Below are positions 7,245 through 15,152 of a stretch of DNA of 17,439 bases, piece after piece. Position 1 is the first letter of the stretch, and the number at the start of each line of letters is the position of its first letter. The DNA is from Gammaproteobacteria bacterium. Lineage in GTDB: Bacteria; Pseudomonadota; Gammaproteobacteria; Pseudomonadales; Litorivicinaceae. The stretch lies in the NCBI GenBank assembly GCA_002717305.1, contig PBDH01000006.1, positions 1 to 17,439 on the forward strand, in the 5' to 3' direction. A program made the translations under genes and the position numbers. The notes beneath the pieces were generated by a model. It searched no databases. It was given only the letters and a program-made list of their open reading frames with translations, and had not been told where the DNA came from.

Positions 7245-7715
7245 TTGCTGAGCACGCTTGAAAACACGTCACTAGCTATCTGGGTTGGAGAATCACTCTG
7301 GGCATATCCCTCGCTTCTTGCATGTCATATCGTCGGTCTTGCTATCGTAGTCGGGTTGTTCACGATGCGAGATTTAAAGCTGCTTGGCTTTTTTCGAGGT
7401 ATAGATCACCGGGTATTTTCCGATCTCACCCCGGTTGTTGTCGCCGCATTCTGCCTCAACGCTTTGTCAGGCTTTTTGCTGTTTAGCTCTCAGGCCAGTT
7501 ACCTTGCAACTAGTGTGCCTTTCCTTACAAAACTCGCCTGTATATCGATTGGACTAGTCTGCGCGATCAGCATTCAGGCAAGTTGCAAAAGATCAATCGC
7601 TGGTAATCCCGAAACACTCGCACCCGGCAGACTTACCCTAGTCTTCGCGTGCATATCCCTTTCGGCATGGACAGGCGCCATCATTGCTGGCCGCCTGATC
7701 GCCTACATTTTTTAG
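7245..7715 (+). CDS. four-helix membrane protein, DUF6644-like (first copy)
   Basis: A 156-residue integral membrane protein with about four helices (roughly 20-40, 62-82, 93-112, 130-150). It shares a pattern with the next gene: a membrane His (H28) followed by GLA, a glycine, then a D-L pair (MRDLKLLGF), and a C-terminal W-G-x-x-x-(A/S)-GRLIxY motif. I believe this is the DUF6644 family, often found beside DUF6152 genes, but that is recall and not a search. The TTG start at 7245 is supported by AGGA (7234-7237) seven bases upstream; the next in-frame ATG is 40 codons later and would delete helix one. Four bases separate it from the second copy, so the two are translationally linked. Function unknown; the His residues would suit heme or metal binding (speculative). 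Confidence 0.75.
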   Translation: MLSTLENTSLAIWVGESLWAYPSLLACHIVGLAIVVGLFTMRDLKLLGFFRGIDHRVFSDLTPVVVAAFCLNALSGFLLFSSQASYLATSVPFLTKLACISIGLVCAISIQASCKRSIAGNPETLAPGRLTLVFACISLSAWTGAIIAGRLIAYIF

Positions 7716-7719
7716 CCTA

Positions 7720-8208
7720 ATGTGGTCCGCTCTCGCCAATCTTGCCGACGGCAGTCCGGTCAACCTATGGATTCAGGATACCTTCTGGCTCTGGCCGGTA
7801 ATGGAAATCACCCATTTTCTTGGGCTGGCTCTTTTGTTTGGCGGCTTACTGGTTGTTGATCTTCGCATGGCTGGTCATCTCAAAGGAGTCACGCCGTCAT
7901 CTACCCATCAGCTACTGCCGTTGGTACTGATAGGCTTTACGCTAAACCTCATCACCGGTGTGCTCTTCTTTTTTGGTGACCCGGCTCGCTACTCGATCAA
8001 CATCGGGTTCCAGATCAAAATGTTACTAATCACCATAGCCGGCCTAAATGCTCTTTTCTACCACTGGCGAGTGAGTCCGAGCATGGTTGAATGGGACGAG
8101 ACAACCGAACCACCAAGACTAGTGAAGTTTGTGGCTTATGTATCACTCACCTGCTGGTTTGGCGTGTTGCTCAGTGGCCGCCTGATTCCCTACGTGGGGA
8201 CCGGCTGA
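7720..8208 (+). CDS. four-helix membrane protein, DUF6644-like (second copy)
   Basis: A 162-residue paralogue of the preceding gene. Four helices are expected at about 22-47, 64-86, 98-116 and 136-155. The conserved His32 is followed by FLGLALLFGGLLVVDLRMAG, and the protein ends with the SGRLIPY motif (152-158). His115 in helix three is an additional potential ligand. It begins four bases after the previous stop without its own ribosome site, so it is probably read by re-initiation. The two proteins may form a heterodimer (inference). It converges with the minus-strand gene ending at 8225. Confidence 0.75.
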   Translation: MWSALANLADGSPVNLWIQDTFWLWPVMEITHFLGLALLFGGLLVVDLRMAGHLKGVTPSSTHQLLPLVLIGFTLNLITGVLFFFGDPARYSINIGFQIKMLLITIAGLNALFYHWRVSPSMVEWDETTEPPRLVKFVAYVSLTCWFGVLLSGRLIPYVGTG

Positions 8209-8224
8209 CCAAAACCACTCAAAA

Positions 8225-8950
8225 TCAGTCGTATTTAGAAGGATAGAAGCGCACCGAAGTGCGGGAAGCTTCTGGGTCGCAATCATAAGGCTGCAGACGG
8301 TAGTCGGGCCCCGAAGGCAACCATCTAGTGGTATAAGAAGTTGGCTCCTGCAGAAACATCGGATCTTCTACGGTCAGCGTGAGCTTGAGTTCTTCACCTT
8401 CTCGCCAATAACGCTCGGTGACAACTTTTTGCGAAGAAGACGGAATCCCGTTGTAATCATCAAAACCGGCAATATCAAAAACGAAATGAGTCGTCGTTAC
8501 AAAAAGTGAACCACCTTCGTAATGACCGACCGAAAACCCCTGCAAGCTGAAATCGATCGCCGCAGGTTCGCGCCCATCGAGCCATACGGTTCTCAACTGA
8601 TCATCCTTCTCATAGCGAAACATTACCCTGTCAGGCCATTGGGTTACCTGCATGGCATATGGGTCATACTGGATAGCCGGTGAAGACGCCGGTTGGCAAT
8701 CATATTTGGGCGCCATGGTTTCTTCCCAAACCTCCTGATACGCCAATGCGCGCGAATTAAGCTTGGGGAAATTGTCTTCTCCCCATGGCACATCCGCGCC
8801 GTTCACAGGACGCACACTGAATCCACCATCCCAAATACCATTTAAGTCGGGAATGTCATCGTCTTTTTGTTGTGCACGAATCAAAGAAACATTGAAGATG
8901 CTTACAGTAAAAAGCAGTGCAACGCCGGCAAGTCTTTCATAATATCTCAT
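8225..8950 (-). CDS. secreted protein of unknown function
   Basis: A 241-residue exported protein. Residues 1-26 form a signal peptide (LLFTVSIFNVSLI core, ending RAQ). The mature part starts near DLNGIWDGG, contains YDCQP (Cys85) and ends with YDCDP (Cys224), a possible disulfide pair. It also has the stretches DPYAMQVTQWPDRVMFRYE, RTVWLDGREPA, FSVGHYEGGSLFVTTTHF and VVTERYW. I recall this pattern (DPY.M, YE..D..RTV..DGR, GHYEG..L.V.T, ERY) from uncharacterised proteins encoded with DUF6152 genes. No enzymatic residues can be assigned. The ATG has an AGGGG site about eight bases upstream and lies 10 bases after the DUF6152 gene, so the two form an operon. Confidence 0.78.
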   Translation of the reverse strand: MRYYERLAGVALLFTVSIFNVSLIRAQQKDDDIPDLNGIWDGGFSVRPVNGADVPWGEDNFPKLNSRALAYQEVWEETMAPKYDCQPASSPAIQYDPYAMQVTQWPDRVMFRYEKDDQLRTVWLDGREPAAIDFSLQGFSVGHYEGGSLFVTTTHFVFDIAGFDDYNGIPSSSQKVVTERYWREGEELKLTLTVEDPMFLQEPTSYTTRWLPSGPDYRLQPYDCDPEASRTSVRFYPSKYD

Positions 8951-8960
8951 GCGTAGACCC

Positions 8961-9368
8961 CTACTTACTATCGTTTTCGCGAACGCGACCGCCTTCTAAA
9001 ACAGGCCGTCCGTCCTCGCGCGTCATGCGCACACAGCAAAGCCCGTTCGTGCCCTGTGCCCTAGAGCGATTACCCGCCACATTTACGGTCATACCCACCG
9101 CGAGTGTATCTGGTGTCCATCCGACACGCCGAAGGCTGACCGGCGCACCGAGTTCGACCTGCCACTCCACCGCATTCCCAACCTCATCGGAGACATTCAA
9201 AAAAAGAAAAGCATGGGGGTTTCGAAAAACGAACCGGGTAATCGTGCCACTTATCTCTACACGGTCCTCAGGGTCATAAAATGGTGCGCTGGCATGATGT
9301 GCAATGACCGGTGCACCGATCAAAACCATTAGTGCAAGGCCAACGGCAATCAGTAACTGGCGATTCAT
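8961..9368 (-). CDS. DUF6152 family periplasmic protein
   Basis: A 135-residue exported protein. The signal peptide is residues 1-23 (LLIAVGLALMVLIGAPVIA), and the mature protein starts with the hallmark HHASAPFYD. Next come VEISGTITRFVFRNPHAFLFLNV (38-60), a His-containing NPH motif, then VEWQVELGAP and a VGMTVNVAGNRSR OB-like strand pattern. This order matches DUF6152 as I know it; its function is not known. The paired N-terminal His and NPH could bind metal (speculative). AGGAG sits nine bases before the ATG. It is first in a two-gene operon with the secreted protein downstream. Confidence 0.82.
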   Translation of the reverse strand: MNRQLLIAVGLALMVLIGAPVIAHHASAPFYDPEDRVEISGTITRFVFRNPHAFLFLNVSDEVGNAVEWQVELGAPVSLRRVGWTPDTLAVGMTVNVAGNRSRAQGTNGLCCVRMTREDGRPVLEGGRVRENDSK

Positions 9369-9614
9369 CAGTATTTTCTCCTGTTAGGAATACCAGCTGC
9401 GCTAGCTTACGCAAGAAACTCAATTGGTAGCCCGGCCTAAGAGTTATCGGACTCTTGTTTCTACTGGCATCTGATACACACTACGGCTTCCTCTGTGACT
9501 CTATTGCCTTTTGTCCGACTCTACATCAGACAGTCTTAATTTGTCCGCTCAGGGTCCGTCTGTAAAGTAACTGGGTATAGGGTATGACCTATCTCCACGG
9601 CAGTCAATTCGCCT

Positions 9615-10001
9615 TCAACCGTTTACCAATTCTACCGGCTGTCCGTGTGGCGTTCTCAAATAGGCTTCTCTCCATGCCTGCATTCTTTGCGTCAACTCAC
9701 TGGCCTCTGACAGGCCCTTGTTAATCGCAAGATTTTCGAGCGCGGCTAACCAGTGCTGATAATAGCTTTCACCTATGACTTCTTCGTCACTCTTCCTGCC
9801 ACCCATTCCGTAACCGACACCATTCACACTGTTATGATGCAAGCCGCCGCGAATCGCTTGAGCGAGGGCTTCAGACCACTCTCCCCAGCTAAAAACGCCG
9901 CTTTCATGCAAGGCAATCACCAGACTAAACGCCTGAGCCTCCCAGGGAGCCTTGAACACGGGCTCACCGCTTTCGATGGGTTGGTCAGGAAATAGCGGCA
10001 T
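9615..10001 (-). CDS. nitrile hydratase accessory (activator) protein
   Basis: A 128-residue protein resembling the N-terminal half of nitrile hydratase beta subunits, as the P14K/NhlE-type accessory proteins of cobalt nitrile hydratases do. Family features are EPVFKAPWEAQAFSLVIALHESGVFSWGEW (about 13-42) and SYYQHWLAALENLAI (79-93). In characterised systems this protein delivers cobalt and the oxidised Cys ligands by exchanging alpha subunits. Its ATG shares one base with the stop of the beta gene (TGATG), so translation is coupled. It is the last gene of an alpha-beta-accessory operon. Confidence 0.85.
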   Translation of the reverse strand: MPLFPDQPIESGEPVFKAPWEAQAFSLVIALHESGVFSWGEWSEALAQAIRGGLHHNSVNGVGYGMGGRKSDEEVIGESYYQHWLAALENLAINKGLSEASELTQRMQAWREAYLRTPHGQPVELVNG

Positions 10002-10639
10002 CAGGAGGTCGGCTCAAGATAGGGTTCCCACAGATCAACGTAAACCGATTGGGAACAAGACTTTGAGCCCCACAAATCATGTCCCTCGAATCGGAGACAA
10101 TAGAGGTGCTCGCCGGCGCGCTGTCCTTTTGCATTTTGATCTGGGTAAACATGCGTCCCATAATGGTCCACAACAACTCCGTTGGCGCCCTGAATGTAGG
10201 TCGGCACACGTGTATGGCCGGCTTGTTGGCGTCTTAGGACTCGAATCCGGTCTCCAGATCGAAAACTCGGTGGCCTCGAATCAGGCAACAGCGTCGGATT
10301 CCCTGTGCTAAGAATTTTTCGAGCATCCGCAGCATCAGGCACCCTAAAACATTCCGCGTGCTGTTCAATTTGCGCTACCAGATCTTTTTCCTTGAGTAAC
10401 TTCTCTAGGCCTTCTAGCCAATTTTCATAGTAGCTGTGCTTTAGATAGTCCGTAGGATGTTGACACTCACGGGCATGACGTGATTCATCAATATTCCACT
10501 GACCCAGCATGCCCGTAGCTAGCGTGAGCGCAAAGATTCGACGCTCCCATTCCGAATGGAAGAGCGGCTCTTCGCATTCCGGCTCAGCATTAACAGGACC
10601 AAAACCCTGTCGGCCACCCAAATCATGGCCACCGTTCAT
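10001..10639 (-). CDS. nthB: nitrile hydratase beta subunit
   Basis: A 212-residue subunit that pairs with alpha to hydrate nitriles to amides. The N-terminus MNGGHDLGGRQGFGPV is the family signature. HSYYENWLEGLEKLL (68-82) forms the helical part, and the C-terminal barrel has FRSGDRIRVL (126-135), GHTRVP (141-146), YGTHVYPDQNAKG and HLYCLRFEGHDLWG (178-191). It is slightly shorter than typical beta subunits, and the usual Arg-rich segment after TRxPxY is replaced by IQGANG. The gene overlaps alpha by four bases (ATGA) and the accessory gene by one. Confidence 0.92.
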   Translation of the reverse strand: MNGGHDLGGRQGFGPVNAEPECEEPLFHSEWERRIFALTLATGMLGQWNIDESRHARECQHPTDYLKHSYYENWLEGLEKLLKEKDLVAQIEQHAECFRVPDAADARKILSTGNPTLLPDSRPPSFRSGDRIRVLRRQQAGHTRVPTYIQGANGVVVDHYGTHVYPDQNAKGQRAGEHLYCLRFEGHDLWGSKSCSQSVYVDLWEPYLEPTS

Positions 10640-11253
10640 TTAGCGCCCTCATTTCCGGGTCGAGCCATTTCGACTCCGATCATGCTATTGCGCGTCACCA
10701 AGCCCTGCAGCTGCGATTCACTCAAATTCTCGGTGCCCGGGGGTCGCTCGGGCAGAACCAAGTAGCGCATCTCGGAGGTGGAGTCCCAAACCCGAATGTC
10801 TGTGTGCTCAGCCACCGAAGTGCCGAACTCTGAAAGCACTTTGCGCGGTTCACTCACTGCTCTGGCTCGGTAGGGAGCCGATTTATACCACACAGGTGGC
10901 AAGCCGAGCAGTGTCCAGGGATAACATGAGCACAAAGTGCAGACCACCAGGTTATGAATATCAGGAGTGTTCTCAACAACAGTGAGATGCTCTCCCTGTC
11001 GACCAAAGTACCCGAGCTCAGCGACCGTTGCGGTCGCGTCCTCAAACAGTGCCTGCTTGAACGACAGATCCGACCAGGCCTTGGCCACCACATGCGCTCC
11101 GTTTTTCGGGCCGACTTGATGCTCATAAGTTTCAATGATGGCATCCAAAGCATCCCGCTTCACCAGCCCTTTTTCAAGCAGGAGGCTCTCCAACGCCTTG
11201 ACACGAAGCTCAAGATCGGAGGGCAGGACGGTATGATCGTGGTCATGCGACAT
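10636..11253 (-). CDS. nthA: nitrile hydratase alpha subunit, cobalt type
   Basis: Catalytic metal-binding subunit of 205 residues. The metal site is CTLCSC at 105-110 (Cys105, Cys108 and Cys110 as ligands; two are normally oxidised to sulfinic and sulfenic forms). The Thr at the second position and the following YPW are typical of cobalt enzymes; iron enzymes usually have CSLCSC and T after it. LGLPPVWYKSAPYRARAVSEPRKVLSEFG continues the conserved core. The N-terminus MSHDHDH is His-rich. First gene of a three-gene operon; an AAAGGTG lies rather far (about 11 bases) before the ATG. No amidase, nitrilase or cobalt transporter gene is in the window, so the fate of the amide product cannot be read here. 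Confidence 0.95.
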   Translation of the reverse strand: MSHDHDHTVLPSDLELRVKALESLLLEKGLVKRDALDAIIETYEHQVGPKNGAHVVAKAWSDLSFKQALFEDATATVAELGYFGRQGEHLTVVENTPDIHNLVVCTLCSCYPWTLLGLPPVWYKSAPYRARAVSEPRKVLSEFGTSVAEHTDIRVWDSTSEMRYLVLPERPPGTENLSESQLQGLVTRNSMIGVEMARPGNEGAK

Positions 11254-11364
11254 AAGTAATATGCACCTTTGAGTCTAACGTTGCTCGCGAGACGGTCATG
11301 TTTCTGTCCCAGCCTATTCCACTCATTTAAGTAGATTGTCACACCGAAGCTAGCGACTCAAGCC

Positions 11365-11697
11365 ATGACGGAAATCATTCCTAATGATCAATATGAAGCC
11401 ACAGCCGCAAGGTTTTTTACGTGGCTACAAACAGAGAAGATTGCACCTCAATGGATACTGTATGATCAAGAAGACATTCAGCGTTTCAGAAACTACTGCG
11501 CCGGAGGCCTCATACCGGACGAAATAATCCATGGGCTCGACGAAACATTCAAATGCCAACGAGTTAGAAGGCCTCGTAAAACTGCTAAACCAAAACTGGC
11601 ACTGGTCAGCGTGCGCGTTTGGAGAGGAAGAGGCCAAACGCATGGCAAGGGCCATAGAATTGAATGGGCACTGCCGCCAGGGATTTTTTGTGAGTAA
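11365..11697 (+). CDS. small hypothetical protein, probably frameshifted
   Basis: Open frame of 110 codons starting ATG 11365. Residues 1-63 look protein-like (for example ATAARFFTWLQTEKIAPQW and GGLIPDEIIHGLDETF). After about base 11555 the frame becomes Arg/Lys-rich and low in acidic residues (QRVRRPRKTAKPK), as expected of a wrong frame, while the next frame becomes protein-like. I do not recognise a family. It is divergent from the nitrile hydratase operon (111 bases apart) and could be unrelated to it. Confidence 0.4.
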   Translation: MTEIIPNDQYEATAARFFTWLQTEKIAPQWILYDQEDIQRFRNYCAGGLIPDEIIHGLDETFKCQRVRRPRKTAKPKLALVSVRVWRGRGQTHGKGHRIEWALPPGIFCE

Positions 11698-11770
11698 CTT
11701 GTATTTCGCAGACGGTCAAGAGGCCCAATCAAACACAGATCTCGTTCTATCAACTACAGAGGCTACTTGA
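11531..11770 (+). pseudogene. overlapping reading frame, likely continuation of the gene above after a frameshift
   Basis: A 79-codon frame, shifted by one relative to the gene at 11365. Its peptide has normal composition, for example NELEGLVKLLNQNWHW, GEEEAKRMARAIELNG and QGFFVSNLYFADGQEAQ. Joining the first frame to this one near 11540-11560 gives a single protein of about 134 residues. Either a real frameshift mutation, a sequencing error or two overlapping small genes would explain it; the first two seem likelier. An ATG at 11531 exists, but without a ribosome site. Confidence 0.35.
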
Positions 11771-11862
11771 TCGTCGGGCAATTCAGTCGCGAGTTGCGGC
11801 GCAGTAAGAAATCTTTTCGGTATATTCTCTCGCTAGGGTATACCTACCGTTTTAATCAAAAA

Positions 11863-13656
11863 TCAGACGAGCTCAACCCGGTGTTCTAGCGGCAAGCAGA
11901 ATGTAAATGAAGACCCAACACCAATCGTGCTCTCTAATCCGACGGTTCCGTTGTGCTTTTCAGCGATATTTCTCACGATAGACAAGCCAAGCCCTGTTCC
12001 ACCCAAACTTTGAGCGCGAGCCTTTTCTACTCTATAAAAGCGCTCGAAAATGCGTTTCTGATCCTCGTCACTAATTCCTAAACCATCATCACTTACACGC
12101 AGTCTTACCTTCTCCTCATCGCTTTCTAATGTGATGGTTATCAGTCCGCCCTCTTCTGTGTATTTGATCGCATTATCTAAAAGGTTATCGATAAGCTGAC
12201 TAATATCAAAGCTGTCTACAAACAGGTATAAATCTGTATCAGGCAATTCTGTTATTATGCGAAGTCCTCTTTCTGTAGCAGAACCTTCTGCTACCCTCAC
12301 AGCATTGATGACTAACTCGTTAATATTAGTTCTTAAGAATTCTTCCTTGCCGCGATTACTTTCCAGACGAGAGATTGTCATCAGGTCATCGATTAATTGG
12401 GCCAACCTCAAACTTTGAACATGCAACCTCTCCAAGAAGTGTGCAGATTTCTCTTTTTCAATTTCTTTAGCCTCCAATAATGTTTCTGTAATAGCTCTTA
12501 TTGCCGTGATAGGTGTTTTTAATTCGTGTGACGCATTGGCGACAAAGTCGGTCCTTACTCTCTCCAGATTTCTTAAGTGGGTTACATCGTGCAACACCAA
12601 GACTGCACCTATCGGCTCGGAGCGGTCATTGCGTAGAGATGCAGCATAAACATCAAGAGCATTAGATGAAGAGGCCCTTTGAAAATCTACATGGATATTC
12701 ACTACTGAGTTATTTTGGATTGCACTATCAAGTGCGTCAGTTATATCTTGATTTCTTATAGCGTGCCAAATAGGCTGACCTACGCAATATTGAGGCTCTA
12801 CTGATAAGAGCCGCGCAGCAGCATCATTGATGTGCAGTACGTTTTGCGTCAAGTCTACGTCTATAACCCCCTCAACCATGCATGTGAAAACAGTTGCTAA
12901 CCTATTCCTGTCTTTAGCAACTTTATTATAGTTTTGCTCTGATCGCCTAGCGATGCGATTAAAAGATTCTGCGATCCCGCTTAAACCCACTCCACTGACT
13001 GCAGGAATTCTTGTGTCAAATTTCCCGCTTGCTATGTCCTTTGCTATCGAAGAGACTGCGTCGATTCTGTTCGCCTGATAGCCGAAAAAGATAAAACCAA
13101 GAACGAGGACAATTGTAACAATGACGATTGTATTTCGAGTCACCACAGAATTTTCACCTCTTACCATAGCGCTGATCTCAGTCAAGGGCTTTGCAACTCT
13201 GACGAAACCTATCACCCCCCCTGTTGAATTTACTGGCAATGCAAGATACCGGTATTCCTGGCCTAGAGCAGAGCTATATCGGTTGGTTGAGCCAATTCCA
13301 GTAACAAGGGCGGCCTGGATTTCTGGTCTGCGCAAATGATTATCCATTGCCAGTGGATCTTGGTGAGAGTCAGCAAGTACTCCACCAAATAAATCAATTA
13401 AAGTGATTCGCAGGGACGATATCTCTGATTGCTTTTTCACGTATAGTTTTAGACTTTCAGAGCTATCTGCAAGTGTAGCTGGCGAAATGCTGCCGGCCAG
13501 TAACTTTGCCGTTACCTGCATTGAGTCTTCGAGCTCATGGAGACTTCTAGATTCACTATTATTCAAGGAGGCAATTAGAATAAAACATGCCCCTAGCGAG
13601 GTTACTAATGCATATCCCAAAAACGCTCTCAAAAAATATCGTGACTTAAAAAACAT
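11863..13656 (-). CDS. phoR: PhoR-type phosphate sensor histidine kinase
   Basis: Inner-membrane histidine kinase of 597 residues that would phosphorylate PhoB when phosphate is scarce. Order: TM1 about 11-30; an extracytoplasmic domain about 31-170; TM2 about 174-194; HAMP about 195-245; a PAS-like domain about 250-360; then HisKA with the H-box SHELKTP (376-382, phosphoacceptor His377). The ATPase domain has the N-box NLLDNAIKYT (491-500), G1 DDGLGI (523-528), the F-box FERFYRV and G2 GGTGLGL (552-558). E. coli PhoR is about 431 residues with no large periplasmic domain, so this belongs to the longer architecture seen in other phyla. It lies 69 bases after phoB and is the last gene of the pst-pho operon. 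No clear terminator follows. Confidence 0.9.
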   Translation of the reverse strand: MFFKSRYFLRAFLGYALVTSLGACFILIASLNNSESRSLHELEDSMQVTAKLLAGSISPATLADSSESLKLYVKKQSEISSLRITLIDLFGGVLADSHQDPLAMDNHLRRPEIQAALVTGIGSTNRYSSALGQEYRYLALPVNSTGGVIGFVRVAKPLTEISAMVRGENSVVTRNTIVIVTIVLVLGFIFFGYQANRIDAVSSIAKDIASGKFDTRIPAVSGVGLSGIAESFNRIARRSEQNYNKVAKDRNRLATVFTCMVEGVIDVDLTQNVLHINDAAARLLSVEPQYCVGQPIWHAIRNQDITDALDSAIQNNSVVNIHVDFQRASSSNALDVYAASLRNDRSEPIGAVLVLHDVTHLRNLERVRTDFVANASHELKTPITAIRAITETLLEAKEIEKEKSAHFLERLHVQSLRLAQLIDDLMTISRLESNRGKEEFLRTNINELVINAVRVAEGSATERGLRIITELPDTDLYLFVDSFDISQLIDNLLDNAIKYTEEGGLITITLESDEEKVRLRVSDDGLGISDEDQKRIFERFYRVEKARAQSLGGTGLGLSIVRNIAEKHNGTVGLESTIGVGSSFTFCLPLEHRVELV

Positions 13657-13725
13657 ACAAGACGCCAGGTATTAAGCTTTCTGAAAGTTTGTAATAAATG
13701 ATTAAGAAGCGGCTTCACAGCCTAA

Positions 13726-14418
13726 TTAAACCTCACGCAGCCGATAGCCTACTCCTCTAATCGTTTCAATCATGGGTGGTTCCACATTCATTTTTTTCCT
13801 TATCGCTCGAATATGAACATCTATATTCCGATCCACGACAAACGATTCCCCTCCCATTGCGTTGGAAAGCAAATGATCTCTAGTGAATACGTGCCCAGGA
13901 TTAAGTGACAGGTAGTGTAATAATCTAAATTCGGTGGCTGTAAGACTGATCTGTGAACCTGAAACAAAGACTTGGTACTTAGCCGGATCTATTAGCAACT
14001 CACGAATTTGTATTGCAGCATCATCATTGGTTACATCCACCAACCGACCTCTGCGCAGAACGGCTTTAACACGAGCTATGAGCTCTTTTGGACTGAACGG
14101 CTTTGTTAAATAATCGTCAGCACCAACTCCTAACCCAAGCACAATATCACTCTCTTCTCCTTTGGCGGTCAGCATAACAATAGATGTATCTTTGGTATGG
14201 GGACTATTCTTAATAGATCTGCAAATCTCAATGCCATCTAAGCCTGGGAGCATCAGGTCTAGTACAACGAGATCTGGCTGAATTTTGCTTACTTGAGTGA
14301 GACCTTTAATACCATTCGAAGAAGTGTAAACTAAGAACCCTTCTCTCTTGAGGCTGAAGGTCAATGCATCGAGGATGTCCGGCTCATCTTCGATAATTAC
14401 TATTTTTCTTGTAGTCAA
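13726..14418 (-). CDS. phoB: PhoB-type response regulator
   Basis: OmpR/PhoB-family transcription factor of 230 residues. The receiver domain (about 4-120) has the acidic pair Glu10-Asp11, phosphorylation site Asp54 (VVLDLMLPG), Thr84 and Lys106 (YLTKPFSP). The winged-helix DNA-binding domain (about 130-228) has TATEFRLLHYL and the recognition helix near 197-210 (RNIDVHIRAIRKKM). Phosphorylated PhoB would bind Pho boxes and activate pst and other genes. The start is TTG at 14418, with only a weak GGAT eight bases upstream; no in-frame ATG fits the receiver's first strand. Placed 63 bases after phoU and 69 before phoR. The assignment to PhoB rather than another OmpR-like regulator rests on this context. 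Confidence 0.9.
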   Translation of the reverse strand: MTTRKIVIIEDEPDILDALTFSLKREGFLVYTSSNGIKGLTQVSKIQPDLVVLDLMLPGLDGIEICRSIKNSPHTKDTSIVMLTAKGEESDIVLGLGVGADDYLTKPFSPKELIARVKAVLRRGRLVDVTNDDAAIQIRELLIDPAKYQVFVSGSQISLTATEFRLLHYLSLNPGHVFTRDHLLSNAMGGESFVVDRNIDVHIRAIRKKMNVEPPMIETIRGVGYRLREV

Positions 14419-14481
14419 TTGATCAGATCCGTCACCAAGCGAACATACAATACGGCTTATTTAAAATAGCAAGGCCAATAA

Positions 14482-15138
14482 TCACTCTGCGTGGCGAACG
14501 ACCTTTCCGTCAACAACGAATATAACGTCTTCAGCAATGTTTGTGGCTAGATCTCCGATTCTTTCCATATTACGACTGCAAGAGAGCAGATTTATTGCGG
14601 AGCCTGCGACTGCAGGCTGCTCTGCGACCAAGCTTTTTACTATCGCATACATATCCCTGTTTATTTGGTCGACCTGATCATCCATCTCGATTATTTTACG
14701 GGCGAGTTGATCATCTAGCTTAACGAGCGAGTCTAAAGAACTTCTCACCATGGTGCGAACGAGATCTGGAAGACCTTGCATAGGCTGACTCAGGTCAGGT
14801 ATGACTTCAGATTCCATAAGGTCCTTAGCTCTTTCGGCAATATTTTTTGCAATATCACCCATCCTCTCAAGATCGTTATTCACCTTTAGCACAACTACTA
14901 GGAACCTTAAATCAACTGCGACAGGCTGATGCAAGGCGAGAATCTTCAAACATTCTTCTTCAATTTGAACTTCCATCTCGTTGATTTGTTCTTCATTAGT
15001 AAGCACCTCTTCAACATATGAGCTGTCTCTATGATTTAAAGCAAGGAATGCATTGTTAATGGCTAACTCAACCATATTGCCAAGTCTAAGCATTTCTTTT
15101 TTGAGCTTATCTAAGTCTCTATGCAAATGTAGTGACAT
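14482..15138 (-). CDS. phoU: phosphate signalling protein PhoU
   Basis: Peripheral regulator of 218 residues that links PstSCAB transport activity to PhoR, repressing the Pho regulon when phosphate is ample. It has two PhoU repeats of three helices, each with the metal-binding E-x-x-x-D motif: DLERMGDIAKNIAE (Glu91, Asp95) and NMERIGDLATNIAED (Glu192, Asp196). Slightly shorter than E. coli PhoU (about 241). ATG 15138 has GGAGAG about five bases upstream and lies 14 bases after pstB, so it is in the same operon. Confidence 0.96.
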   Translation of the reverse strand: MSLHLHRDLDKLKKEMLRLGNMVELAINNAFLALNHRDSSYVEEVLTNEEQINEMEVQIEEECLKILALHQPVAVDLRFLVVVLKVNNDLERMGDIAKNIAERAKDLMESEVIPDLSQPMQGLPDLVRTMVRSSLDSLVKLDDQLARKIIEMDDQVDQINRDMYAIVKSLVAEQPAVAGSAINLLSCSRNMERIGDLATNIAEDVIFVVDGKVVRHAE

Positions 15139-15152
15139 TTAACTCTCCGGAT

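Noticed and set aside
9369..9614. Stem AAGAGT/ACTCTT around 9440 as terminator of the nitrile hydratase operon
   Set aside because: The T-rich side lies on the plus strand, whereas the operon is read on the minus strand.
11834..11855. Near-palindrome around GGTATACC after phoR as a terminator
   Set aside because: The stem is short and imperfect in both directions, so termination cannot be claimed.
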